DNA from: an uncultured Ruminococcus sp.
GTDB lineage: Bacteria > Bacillota > Clostridia > Lachnospirales > Lachnospiraceae
NCBI GenBank assembly: GCA_900541505.1
Contig: UQKK01000017.1
Coordinates: 5,832 to 69,831 of the forward strand
Direction: 5' to 3'
Length of the DNA: 64,000 nucleotides
The position numbers and the translations under genes were made by a program. Under the pieces are notes generated by a model. The model worked only from the letters and a program-made list of their open reading frames with translations. It searched no databases and was not told where the DNA came from. Positions 1-7,730 of this stretch are shown in pieces (the stretch's first letter is position 1; the number at the start of each line of letters is the position of its first letter).

Positions 1-577
1 TAGCAAGGTTTCCGCCATTTTCCTCTGTCACTGCCTTTTCCACAATGGCATTTAAAGGGTTCGCCAGGTAGGTCAGAAATGGCGCGTACTGGGATGACAA
101 CGTAATTACAACTGTGTTCTCGTCAGAAGCTTCCACTGTGCTGATTTTCTCCATCTGGGATGCTCTGGCGCCGGAATCCTTGATTCGCTCCAGAGAATAC
201 TTCACATCCTCGCTGGTCATCTCATTCCCGCTGTGGAACTTAACTCCATCCTGAAGATGCATGGTGTACACCAGACCATCCTCTGAAATCTCATAGTCGC
301 TGACGAGAGACGGTTCTACCTCTCCATAGCTCTCCGTGTAGGTGAACAGCGTATTGTAAAGGTTCTCAATCGCGATTCCCGCTGCTCTGTCTGTCACCAT
401 ATGCGGGTCCAGACCGCTGGGGTCGGACTGGATGGCAACCACCAGGGCATTATCCCCCGCAGCCGCTTCGCCCGAAGCGCCGCCCCCACTTCCGTACTCC
501 GCAGGGGAGCCGGAACATCCTGACAGAATCAAGCCTACAGATAAAACTGCTGCCGTAAGTAAACTCCACTTTTTCAT
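1..577 (-). CDS. Peptide/nickel-type ABC transporter substrate-binding lipoprotein (SBP_bac_5), N-terminal part
   Basis: Partial gene: the start codon is at 577 (ATG AAA AAG TGG, with GGAGAGGG just upstream) and the frame is open to the left edge. It begins with a lipoprotein signal peptide ending in LILSGC, then a short Gly/Ser/Ala linker. Next come typical family 5 motifs: GLDPHMVTDRAA, YNTLFTY, a YEISEDGLVYTMHLQDGVKFHSG-like stretch, and ITSEDVKYSLERI-like residues. Such proteins are anchored outside the membrane and hand oligopeptides or similar ligands to a Dpp/Opp permease, whose genes would lie to the left. It is divergent from the Lrp-type regulator at 823. The ligand cannot be told from this fragment. 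Confidence 0.9.
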   Translation of the reverse strand, partial: MKKWSLLTAAVLSVGLILSGCSGSPAEYGSGGGASGEAAAGDNALVVAIQSDPSGLDPHMVTDRAAGIAIENLYNTLFTYTESYGEVEPSLVSDYEISEDGLVYTMHLQDGVKFHSGNEMTSEDVKYSLERIKDSGARASQMEKISTVEASDENTVVITLSSQYAPFLTYLANPLNAIVEKAVTEENGGNLA

Positions 578-822
578 TTTCCCTCTCCTTTTCTTTATTG
601 TTTTGTTTTTTAATTCTTAAGCCCGTGTATTCTTTTGATATTAAAGTTTGTCTAACACCAAAATTTATTTTCTATAGCAGATACCTGTAATACTAACAGA
701 TTCCTCTTCTTTTGTCAATACAAAGCGCGGCGCTGTCAATTTTTTAAAATCTTCTAACAAAAATTACGGACTTGTGATATGATAGAGGCAGATAAAATCA
801 AACAAGATGAGATGAGGGCTTT

Positions 823-1257
823 ATGGATAAATTAGATATTGAAATCTTAAAATTATTAAGTGAAAATGCGAGGATGTCTTTTAAACAGATTTCCGAAGCC
901 GTTGGAATCACTTCCCCCGCAGTCAAGAGCAGAATCGAGAAAATGGAAAAGGATAAGATTATACGTGGCTACTGCCTGGATTTAGATAAGAAGTCAATCG
1001 GCTTCATGGTGACGGCGTTTATCAGCATCTCTGTCGATTCCGCCGCCAAACCATCCTTCGATGCCTTTATTCAGAATTGTCCCAATGTTCTGGAGTGTTA
1101 TGGCATCACCGGGAATTACTTCGCGCTTCTGAAAGTGTTGTTCCGCAGCACCATGGATTTGGACAATTTTCTCACCCGGCTGCAGAAATTCGGGGAGACC
1201 AGCACCAATATCGTCCTGTCCACGTATAAGGATTCACATACTTATATACAAGAGTAA
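823..1257 (+). CDS. Lrp/AsnC family transcriptional regulator
   Basis: A 144-residue protein of standard family size. The N-terminal winged helix-turn-helix covers about residues 1-60 (LDIEILKLLSENARMSFKQI, then SPAVKSRIEKME). The C-terminal RAM/ligand-binding domain covers about 65-144 (the FIQNCPNVLECYGITGNY region). Members bind DNA as octamers and respond to amino acids. The start is preceded by GATGAGGG. The gene is divergent from the peptide-binding lipoprotein at 577, so local control of that transporter is plausible but inferred. A possible -10 (TATGAT, 778-783) lies upstream without a good -35. Confidence 0.92.
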   Translation: MDKLDIEILKLLSENARMSFKQISEAVGITSPAVKSRIEKMEKDKIIRGYCLDLDKKSIGFMVTAFISISVDSAAKPSFDAFIQNCPNVLECYGITGNYFALLKVLFRSTMDLDNFLTRLQKFGETSTNIVLSTYKDSHTYIQE

Positions 1258-1261
1258 CAGA

Positions 1262-1292
1262 GGGGAAGCAGCACACACTGCTCCCCCTTTTT
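1262..1292 (+). terminator. Intrinsic terminator after the Lrp gene
   Basis: A GGGGAAGCAG / CTGCTCCCC stem with a 6-nt loop is followed by CTTTTTA, 4 nt after the stop codon of the Lrp gene. Confidence 0.85.
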
Positions 1293-1350
1293 ATTCACGC
1301 AGGAAATCTTTTCGATTGCCCTGTAAATCTGCTTCTAACCCATTATTCCG

Positions 1351-2946
1351 TCACTTTCCCGGCGTACTTAAGACGAGGGTATCTCCCTCACAGATTTTTG
1401 TATCGCCGTTTGGTATCACAGTCGTATCATCAGAACGCCGAATCAGCACAATAAGGCTGTTGCCCGGATTTTTCAATTCATGTATCTTCTTGCCGATACG
1501 TCTGTCCCCTGCTTCGATTTTCTGTTCATCAAGCAGCGTATCCCGCTCACCCTGATAAGATTCCCCGCTGAGGACAAGTACGTCCCCTTCTCTGAGCCTC
1601 ACATCTCCTCTGGGAATAATCGATTCCCCTTCCCGTTCGATGAGCACAGCAAGAACATCTCCTAAATGGAGGTCGCGAATTTTTTTCCCAATATATCGAT
1701 GCCCCTCTTTCAAACTAATCTGGATGAGCTGCATCTGCTGTTCCTCCTGGTAGTCACTGAAGGTCTTTAAAACGCTCTGTTCTTCATCAATCATATCCAG
1801 CTTTTTCGACACCAGCGGAAGCAGCATCCCCTGCAGAGCAACAGAAATCAAAGCGACACAGAATACCACATTGAACACATAACTTTTGGTATACACCGGA
1901 CTTACCGTCACCATGATAGCAAACACGATGGAAGCCGCCCCGCGAAGCCCGGAGAAGGAAACCAAAAGCTGCTGCCTTGCAGATGCCCTGAACGGTGTCA
2001 GTAAAAGCACCGTCGCCAGCGGTCTTGCCAGGAGCGTAAGCCCCAGAAAAATAGCAATAGCTTTCCCCAGCATGGGAACCAGTTCAGAGGGAAATACAAG
2101 GAGTCCCAGCAGGAAGAAAATCAATATCTGCGCAAATTTGTCAATTCCCTCAAAGAAATGTATCATAGAAATCTTATTCTTAAATTTCGCGTTTCCCACA
2201 ATGATTCCCAGCAGATAGACACTCAGATAGCCATTCCCCCCGGCTCTGGATGCCCCTGCGTAGGCAAAGAGTACCAGCGCTGCCATCAGAATGGTGTCCG
2301 CACCCTCTAATTCAAACTCTATCTTCTGGAACGCCCACACAGCCAGCGCGCCTATGCCGACACCGAACAAAATCCCGAATCCAATCTGCTCTGCCACCAT
2401 CAACACGATATTCTGTCCTGTACCTCCCATCCAGCTCAAGACAATCATAGTGAGCATATAGGAAAAAGGGTCGTTGGAACCGCTCTCCACCTCTAAAAGG
2501 GAGGCTGTACCTTCTTTCAGAGAGAGGTTTTTAGACCGAAGAATGGAAAAAACAGACGCCGCGTCTGTGGAGCCCACAACCGCCCCCATCAGCATACCTT
2601 CTTTCAGCCCCATTCCCAGGACAACACAGCAGAAAGCACCTGTGATTCCGGCGGTGACCACCACTCCCAGAGTCGCCATGGTGACAGCTTTTCCAAGAAC
2701 CGGTTTCGCCTCCCTGATATTGGTACCGAAACCACCGTAGAACATGATAAAAACAAGGGCGGTGGAACATATTCTTTCCGCCGCCTCAAAATCATCAAAG
2801 GGTATCTTAACAAGCCCTTCGCTTCCGAAGAGCATCCCGATTGCCATAAACAGCAATACTGCCGGTATTCCAAGTTTTTCTGTAAATCTGTTTGTCAGTA
2901 TGCAGACTGCGATGACTACAGCACACAGCAGCATCGCCATTTCCAT
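1351..2946 (-). CDS. K+/H+ antiporter, NhaP2/CvrA type with two RCK_C domains
   Basis: 531 residues. About residues 1-385 form a 12-13 helix cation/proton antiporter domain; GSTDAASVFSILR in transmembrane 5 holds the acidic ion-binding site expected for CPA families. Two cytoplasmic TrkA_C-like (RCK_C) copies follow, near 405-470 (GKKIRDLHLGDVLAVLIERE) and 475-531 (GKKIHELKNPGNSLIVLIRR). This layout is known from NhaP2/CvrA proteins that exchange K+ for H+ and sense ligands or osmolarity. ATG at 2946 has GGGAGG upstream. It lies only 20 nt after ribU, so it probably shares the FMN-riboswitch transcript, which is an odd pairing. Confidence 0.9.
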   Translation of the reverse strand: MEMAMLLCAVVIAVCILTNRFTEKLGIPAVLLFMAIGMLFGSEGLVKIPFDDFEAAERICSTALVFIMFYGGFGTNIREAKPVLGKAVTMATLGVVVTAGITGAFCCVVLGMGLKEGMLMGAVVGSTDAASVFSILRSKNLSLKEGTASLLEVESGSNDPFSYMLTMIVLSWMGGTGQNIVLMVAEQIGFGILFGVGIGALAVWAFQKIEFELEGADTILMAALVLFAYAGASRAGGNGYLSVYLLGIIVGNAKFKNKISMIHFFEGIDKFAQILIFFLLGLLVFPSELVPMLGKAIAIFLGLTLLARPLATVLLLTPFRASARQQLLVSFSGLRGAASIVFAIMVTVSPVYTKSYVFNVVFCVALISVALQGMLLPLVSKKLDMIDEEQSVLKTFSDYQEEQQMQLIQISLKEGHRYIGKKIRDLHLGDVLAVLIEREGESIIPRGDVRLREGDVLVLSGESYQGERDTLLDEQKIEAGDRRIGKKIHELKNPGNSLIVLIRRSDDTTVIPNGDTKICEGDTLVLSTPGK

Positions 2947-2966
2947 ATGAGCAAGCCTCCCTTATG

Positions 2967-3596
2967 TTATGCGCCCATTTTAAATACCGGGCTGATTTTT
3001 TTGTAGATTAAAAATACGATTAAGGATACAACTACGCCTTTTAACAGGTTAAACGGAGCCACCGCCAGCAGAACAAACGTCGTCAGGCTTGTGATGTGAC
3101 TGTTCACAGCCGTCCCCATCCCTACCAGCGCATCAATCGGCATACCGAAAGCTTTGGAATAAACAGGAAGCAGCACATACGCATTTACAAAGCAGCCGAG
3201 CACAGTCATAACGACAACCCCCGTTATCATTCCTATCAACGCGTTCTTTCTTGTCCGATTCCTTCTGTAGATGATTCCCGCCGGAACACAGAATGCACAG
3301 CCGATAATAAAGTTCGCGATTTCACCTACGCCGCCTGTGCCTGACCCGGTAAGCACCAGGTTCACAAGAATCTTCACCAGTTCCACCGCTGCCCCGGCTA
3401 CCGGACCTAAAGCAAAGCAGCCTATCAATACCGGTACTTCGCTCAAGTCAATCTTGTAAAATGACGGCGCAAATGGAAGCGGGAAATCAAACATCATCAG
3501 AATCGTCGCCAGCGCTCCCAGCATACCAACCTGTACGATGGTCCTCACACTTGTCCTTGTCCCCTGTTTTACTGCTACGTTTGTCTCTGTACTCAT
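2967..3596 (-). CDS. ribU: Riboflavin ECF transporter S component
   Basis: An integral membrane S component of an energy-coupling-factor importer for riboflavin. It works with the shared EcfA/A'/T module, which is not in this window. The sequence has about six hydrophobic helices (GMLGALATILMMFDFPLPF, GCFALGPVAGAAVELVKILV, GEIANFIIGCAFCVPAGIIY and others) and the DFPLPFAPSFYKIDLSEVP motif typical of RibU. I chose ATG 3596 (MSTETNVAVKQ) because AAAAGGAGAG sits just before it; a longer frame to 3641 lacks a ribosome site. The FMN riboswitch and terminator upstream confirm the substrate. About 250 nt separate the terminator from the start codon, unusually long for this arrangement. Confidence 0.95.
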   Translation of the reverse strand: MSTETNVAVKQGTRTSVRTIVQVGMLGALATILMMFDFPLPFAPSFYKIDLSEVPVLIGCFALGPVAGAAVELVKILVNLVLTGSGTGGVGEIANFIIGCAFCVPAGIIYRRNRTRKNALIGMITGVVVMTVLGCFVNAYVLLPVYSKAFGMPIDALVGMGTAVNSHITSLTTFVLLAVAPFNLLKGVVVSLIVFLIYKKISPVFKMGA

Positions 3597-3845
3597 TTCT
3601 TTTCTCTCCTTTTCTCTTTTGGCACCGAATTCTCCCGCCATCCTTAAATATCCCGCGGATATCAGGAAAGGCTTTCCCGGTCCCCTATATTTTTTAGAAA
3701 AGAAAGAAATCTTCCCGGCAATTTATGTCATCATTATACGACGCCGGATTCTCAGTTCGATGGACTTTCCAGGGATAGGGCATATGTTCCCCGGACATTC
3801 CGCACCCCACAGAGCGTTCTGTTTAACAGGGAACAAAGTTTCCTA

Positions 3846-3883
3846 TTAAAAAAGAAAAGCCCCGAACCAATCATCCGGGGCCT
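3846..3883 (-). terminator. Riboswitch-controlled terminator before ribU
   Basis: On the minus strand a GCCCCGGATGA / TTCGGGGC hairpin is followed by TTTTCTTTTTT. It lies directly after the FMN aptamer, so FMN binding would favour its formation and stop transcription before ribU. Confidence 0.9.
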
Positions 3884-3905
3884 CATTACCATAAATGATA
3901 TGACA

Positions 3906-4048
3906 CAATTTCTTCTCTCATCCAGACTTTACTGTCGGTATCGGAATTTACAGCTTCTTCTCACTGTATCACCGATTCAGCCGCTAATCAAAGCGGGTCG
4001 CGGACTATACCGCCGGTTGGGACTTTCACCCGACCCCGAAGAATTTCA
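3906..4048 (-). promoter_or_regulatory. FMN riboswitch (RFN element)
   Basis: Read on the minus strand, it shows the RFN core in order: TTCGGGGTCGGGTGAAAGTC, CCAACCGGCGGT, a variable arm, TGAATCGGTGA, ATTCCGATACCGACAGT, and AGTCTGGATGAGAGAAG. P1 pairs GAAATTCTTC with GAGAAGAAATT. The class is established for FMN-dependent control of riboflavin synthesis and uptake genes. The terminator and ribU follow. Confidence 0.97.
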
Positions 4049-4065
4049 TTTCTTTTACAAAAATT

Positions 4066-4094
4066 ATTATAACGCTGTCATGGAAGGATTTCAA
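4066..4094 (-). promoter_or_regulatory. Sigma-A promoter of the FMN riboswitch/ribU transcript
   Basis: Minus-strand -35 TTGAAA (4089-4094) and -10 TATAAT (4066-4071) have an exact 17-bp spacer and sit about 15 bp ahead of the RFN aptamer. Confidence 0.85.
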
Positions 4095-4101
4095 GAGCAA
4101 A

Positions 4102-5382
4102 TCACAGAATTTGCTTCCCGCCGGCATACTTTGCATAAATCTCGCGGTCGTCAGACAGATATACCAGCCTCTCCAGACGTTTTGTCACATCCAGTTCCTG
4201 TGGATGTAAAAGCCGCGCATCGTCCAGAACCACTGCATCGAACTCATACCCTTCTTCAAAGCTCCCCACTTTTCCGAAGAACCCTCCTCCGCCTTTGGTC
4301 GCCATGTAGAAGGCTTCTTCCACAGTCAGCGGCTTCAAACTTTCATCCTGAAGCCTCCAACGCAGTTTTGAAGCTTGGATTGCATGCGCCATAGCGGTAA
4401 ACATATCCTCCGTTGAACCACCCGCGACATCACTTCCCAATCCAACATGGAGTCCTTCCTCTAAAAATGTCCTCACCGGAGCCACGCCCGATGCCAGATT
4501 GATATTGGATTCCGGGCAATGCGCGATGAAAACTCCGTTTTCCTTCATCCGCTCCCGTTCTCTGGCATCCGAGTAAACACAATGTGCCATCACGGTTTTG
4601 CAGTCTGCGCCAAAGAGCCCGAATTTATCATACGCATCCCCATAAAACTCCGACCACGGGCACAGTTCCTTCACCCACGCAATCTCTCCGGGATTTTCTG
4701 ACAGATGTGACTGTACCGGAAGTCCATGGCTCGTCTGTATGCCTTTTATTCTCTCCATCAACTCGTCTGTACAGCTCGGAGTGAACCTCGGCGTCAGGAT
4801 GGGAAGGGTATTTTTGTAATCCCTGTTTTGAACATCCTCAAGCCACTTTACTGTCTCATTCGCAGAAATTTCCGCCGATTCTTCTCTGAGATAATCCGGA
4901 CAATTTCTGTCCATATTCACCTTGCCTACCAATGTCTTCAGCCCGGATTTTTCCAACAAATCCATCAGCAGCAGAGTCCCTTCCCTGTGTACCGTAGCAA
5001 AGATGCATGCCCTTGTCGTGGCACTTTTCCTTAAATTATCTGCAAAAATCCCATAAGCTTGTCTGGCATATTCCAAATCTTTGAACTTCGCTTCCTCCGG
5101 GAATGTATGTGTTTCCAGCCAGTCCAGCAGTTCCATATCCATCCCCAGACCTCTGAATGAATATTGAGGCGCGTGGATGTGCAGGTCCACAAGCCCTGGT
5201 ATGATGATTTTTTCGCCGTAGTCTGTCAGCGGCGCCCCGCTGTATTTAGCCGGCAGCGTCTGATAAATGCCCTTCACAAGCCCTTCCTCGCAGACAAGAT
5301 ATCCATTCTCACATATCTCAAATTCCTGTGGATTCTTGCTGTAAACAATATTTCCTTTTAAAATAAAAACAGATTCACTCAT
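4102..5382 (-). CDS. guaD: Guanine deaminase
   Basis: 426-residue amidohydrolase that converts guanine to xanthine and ammonia. Metal-ligand motifs are visible in order: PGLVDLHIHAPQY (HxH near residue 69), VQSHLSENPGEI, MAHCVYSDARERE, and GLGSDVAGGSTEDMF with the catalytic Asp. Full length for the family, with AAAAGGAGG before ATG 5382. It is a single-gene unit headed by a guanine-class riboswitch and followed after the stop by the FMN riboswitch promoter. The riboswitch makes guanine the likely substrate rather than another purine or an atrazine-type compound. Confidence 0.94.
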   Translation of the reverse strand: MSESVFILKGNIVYSKNPQEFEICENGYLVCEEGLVKGIYQTLPAKYSGAPLTDYGEKIIIPGLVDLHIHAPQYSFRGLGMDMELLDWLETHTFPEEAKFKDLEYARQAYGIFADNLRKSATTRACIFATVHREGTLLLMDLLEKSGLKTLVGKVNMDRNCPDYLREESAEISANETVKWLEDVQNRDYKNTLPILTPRFTPSCTDELMERIKGIQTSHGLPVQSHLSENPGEIAWVKELCPWSEFYGDAYDKFGLFGADCKTVMAHCVYSDARERERMKENGVFIAHCPESNINLASGVAPVRTFLEEGLHVGLGSDVAGGSTEDMFTAMAHAIQASKLRWRLQDESLKPLTVEEAFYMATKGGGGFFGKVGSFEEGYEFDAVVLDDARLLHPQELDVTKRLERLVYLSDDREIYAKYAGGKQIL

Positions 5383-5427
5383 TTGATGATGCCTCCTTTT
5401 CCTTTCTCAACAGTGAACTGCACTGCT

Positions 5428-5496
5428 AATACTTATAGTCAACTATTACGGTAGTTGGTAGAGACATTCACCCAATCGTGAATCTATATAAGTATT
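5428..5496 (-). promoter_or_regulatory. Purine riboswitch, guanine-specific class
   Basis: P1 pairs AATACTTATA with TATAAGTATT. P2 is TTCAC/GTGAA with loop GATTGG. J2/3 reads TGTCTCTACC, the P3 loop CCGTAAT can make the loop-loop contact, and J3/1 is GACTAT. The C in GACTAT is the discriminating base for guanine (adenine aptamers carry T). C50 and U51 equivalents are intact, arguing against the 2'-deoxyguanosine variant. No T-tracted terminator lies between this aptamer and guaD. Confidence 0.93.
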
Positions 5497-5515
5497 TTCT
5501 ATTGTTTCCGTGACT

Positions 5516-5544
5516 ATATTAGCATTTCCGTAGGTGGCTGTCAA
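5516..5544 (-). promoter_or_regulatory. Sigma-A promoter of the guanine riboswitch/guaD transcript
   Basis: Minus-strand -35 TTGACA (5539-5544) and -10 TAATAT (5516-5521) are 17 bp apart; the aptamer begins about 20 bp downstream. Confidence 0.85.
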
Positions 5545-5588
5545 GGGAGCATTTTTTGCCTCAGAAATTTCAGTTATAGGCAGATAAC

Positions 5589-5659
5589 CGGCGGAAGGCT
5601 TTACATCCCTCCGCCGATTTCCCAGGGGCTGTCGCATTAAGTAATTAGTGCGGCACCCC
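5589..5659 (-). terminator. Two hairpins between thiC and the guaD promoter
   Basis: An imperfect 14-bp stem at 5625-5659 begins 5 nt after the thiC stop, and a 7-bp CGGCGGA/TCCGCCG stem lies at 5589-5616. On the minus strand neither is followed by a T-tract. On the plus strand the first is followed by TTTTTT. They probably end or protect the thiC transcript; the direction is uncertain. Confidence 0.35.
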
Positions 5660-5663
5660 TTTT

Positions 5664-6968
5664 TTAGAGAATATCAATATGCTCCCCTGCCAGCGCTTTG
5701 TTCATGCTGCGCACCGCGCAGAATTTTCCGCACATGGAGCAGGTGTCGTCATGTTCCGGGCTTCTGTCATCCCGAATTGCTTTTGCCGTCTCCGGGTCGA
5801 ACGCGCACGCCCACTGTGCTTCCCAGTCCAGCGCTCTCCTGGCATCCGCCATGCGGTCGTCCATCTCTCTGGCTCCCCGCACACCCTTGGCGATATCCGC
5901 CGCGTGCGCCGCAATCTTGGAGGCGATGATGCCCTGTTTCACATCGTCTACATTCGGAAGCGCCAGGTGCTCCGCCGGAGTCACATAGCAGAGAAATGCC
6001 GCGCCCGCGGACGCTGCCACCGCGCCGCCAATTGCCGCTGTGATATGGTCATACCCCGGTGCGATATCTGTCACAAGAGGTCCCAGCACATAGAAGGGTG
6101 CTCCCTGGCAGACAGCCTGCTGCACCTTCATATTCGCCGCAATCTGGTCCAGCGGCATATGCCCCGGTCCTTCCACCATCACCTGTACATCCTTCTCCCA
6201 CGCGCGTTTCGTCAGCTCGCCCAAACGGATGAGTTCTTCCATCTGACATACATCCGTGGCATCCGCTAAACATCCCGGACGGCAGGCATCTCCCAGAGAA
6301 ATCGTCACATCATACTCCCGGCAGATATCCAGAATCTCATCGTAGTACTCGTAAAATGGGTTTTCCTCTCCTGTCATACACATCCACGCAAATACGAGGG
6401 AACCGCCGCGGGAGACGATGTTCATCTTCCTCTTGTGATTGCGTATCTGGTCGATGGTCTTTCTTGTGATTCCGCAGTGCAGGGTCACAAAATCCACGCC
6501 ATCCTCCGCGTGGAGACGGATGACATCCACAAAGTCCTTGGCAGAGAGCGTGTCCAAATCCCTCTGATAGTGAATCACGGAATCGTACACCGGCACGGTC
6601 CCAATCATCGCCGGACACTCACTTGTCAGTTTGCGGCGAAATGGTATCGTATCCCCGTGGGAAGATAAATCCATGATAGAGTGAGCTCCCAGTTTGATTG
6701 CCTCCATCACTTTTTCCATCTCCACATCATAGTCCTTGCAGTCCCTTGACACTCCCAGATTAACGTTGATTTTCGTGCGCAGCATAGAGCCCACGCCCTC
6801 CGGGTCGATACATTTGTGATTCTTGTTCGCGCAGATAACGACCTTGCCGGACGCCACCAGAGGCAGCAATTCCTCTGGGCTCATCCTCTCCTTCTGGGCC
6901 ACTTTCTTTAGTTCTTCTGTGACGATTCCTTTTCTCGCCGCTTCCATCTGTGTTGCATACTCTCTCAT
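5664..6968 (-). CDS. thiC: Phosphomethylpyrimidine synthase ThiC
   Basis: Radical-SAM type enzyme that rearranges 5-aminoimidazole ribotide into HMP-P for thiamine synthesis. The C-terminal [11 protein letters not shown] carries the CxxCxxxxC ligands of its 4Fe-4S cluster. [20 protein letters not shown] and [14 protein letters not shown] are family signatures. At 434 residues it is the short, clostridial form without the N-terminal extension of proteobacterial ThiC. Start 6968 (MREYATQ) is chosen for AAAGGTGGAG just upstream over an in-frame ATG at 6998. It is controlled by the TPP riboswitch upstream. Confidence 0.96.
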   Translation of the reverse strand: MREYATQMEAARKGIVTEELKKVAQKERMSPEELLPLVASGKVVICANKNHKCIDPEGVGSMLRTKINVNLGVSRDCKDYDVEMEKVMEAIKLGAHSIMDLSSHGDTIPFRRKLTSECPAMIGTVPVYDSVIHYQRDLDTLSAKDFVDVIRLHAEDGVDFVTLHCGITRKTIDQIRNHKRKMNIVSRGGSLVFAWMCMTGEENPFYEYYDEILDICREYDVTISLGDACRPGCLADATDVCQMEELIRLGELTKRAWEKDVQVMVEGPGHMPLDQIAANMKVQQAVCQGAPFYVLGPLVTDIAPGYDHITAAIGGAVAASAGAAFLCYVTPAEHLALPNVDDVKQGIIASKIAAHAADIAKGVRGAREMDDRMADARRALDWEAQWACAFDPETAKAIRDDRSPEHDDTCSMCGKFCAVRSMNKALAGEHIDIL

Positions 6969-7026
6969 TGTTTCTCCACCTTTCTTCCTGATATGCATAT
7001 GTTTCTAAAATCCTGCGCCTGATTAG

Positions 7027-7062
7027 AAAAACTGCCGCAACGTATGAATTACATTGCGGCAG
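7027..7062 (-). terminator. TPP riboswitch terminator before thiC
   Basis: A perfect-looking CTGCCGCAA / TTGCGGCAG stem on the minus strand is followed by TTTTTCT. It lies between the TPP aptamer and thiC, as expected for a transcriptional off switch. Confidence 0.9.
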
Positions 7063-7107
7063 TCAGAGTTTTTAATATCTATGCAGACACTCTGTGCATA
7101 TCTGTAT

Positions 7108-7193
7108 ATCCCTACGTTGGCATTATCCAAATCAGGTCATGGGTTAAAGCACTTCAGCTTACTCTCAGCCCGCTTGATACGCGAGCACCCCTT
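7108..7193 (-). promoter_or_regulatory. TPP (THI element) riboswitch
   Basis: Minus strand shows GGGGTGCTCGCG, GGGCTGAGAGTAAG, AACCCATGACCTGATTTGG and ATAATGCCAACGTAGGGA: the CTGAGA and ACCTGAT cores and the 3' AACGTAGGGA of THI boxes. It precedes thiC and its terminator. Confidence 0.97.
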
Positions 7194-7208
7194 TTTAGTT
7201 ATGCAATC

Positions 7209-7237
7209 ATTATATCATTGCCAAAAGATTCCGGCAA
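7209..7237 (-). promoter_or_regulatory. Sigma-A promoter of the TPP riboswitch/thiC transcript
   Basis: Minus-strand -35 TTGCCG (7232-7237), 17-bp spacer and -10 TATAAT (7209-7214) lie just ahead of the THI element. The promoter starts 7 bp past the HIT gene stop, and I see no terminator between them. Confidence 0.8.
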
Positions 7238-7244
7238 TCACTTT

Positions 7245-7670
7245 TTAAAGATACTCCTTAATCTTCTCTATCATATCTTTATACTCAGAATCTGTGAGAA
7301 ACTTCTTCTTGGGGTTCATCTCAAATGTCCCGCCCCACTCATCCTGTCCCTCGTATTTCGGCACAAGATGCATGTGCAGATGGCAGCCCTTATCCCCGTA
7401 AGCGCCATAGTTTAACTTATCCGGCTTGAATGCCTTGTGGATTGCTTTGGCAGCGTGCACCACATCCTCCATAAAGGCATTTCTCTCTTCCTCTGTGATA
7501 TCTACAATCTCGCTGACGTGGTCCTTATATGCGACCACGCATCTGCCGGGCTTACTCTGCTCCTTGAATAAAATCAGAGAGCTCACCTTCAGCTCACAGA
7601 TATAGATTCCAAATTCCTCCAACAATTCTCCCCGCATACAATATGCGCAATTTTTATCTTTCACAGCCAT
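7245..7670 (-). CDS. HIT family hydrolase
   Basis: 141 residues with the histidine-triad motif HLHMHLVPK near residue 97-105. HIT proteins cleave nucleotidyl-phosphate linkages in AppppA, AMP-lysine and similar compounds. The N-terminal CAYCMRG pair is a probable zinc site, and KPGRCVVAYKDHVSE is the conserved HIT core strand. AGAGGAGA directly precedes the ATG. It is 60 nt downstream of the AEC carrier and probably the last gene of the sugar operon. The true substrate cannot be read from sequence. Confidence 0.9.
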   Translation of the reverse strand: MAVKDKNCAYCMRGELLEEFGIYICELKVSSLILFKEQSKPGRCVVAYKDHVSEIVDITEEERNAFMEDVVHAAKAIHKAFKPDKLNYGAYGDKGCHLHMHLVPKYEGQDEWGGTFEMNPKKKFLTDSEYKDMIEKIKEYL

Positions 7671-7730
7671 TCTCCTCTCTTTCTCTTTTTCTTTCTCTAT
7701 CCAAACCGCAAATCCGATGCCGCCGGATTT

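Noticed and set aside
1886..2740. Plus-strand open frames inside the antiporter gene
   Set aside because: They lie opposite a well-conserved minus-strand gene and show no family signature or ribosome site.
5625..5660. Plus-strand terminator with T-tract after thiC
   Set aside because: No plus-strand gene precedes it; the T-run is the reverse of the thiC stop region, so its use as a plus terminator is unsupported.
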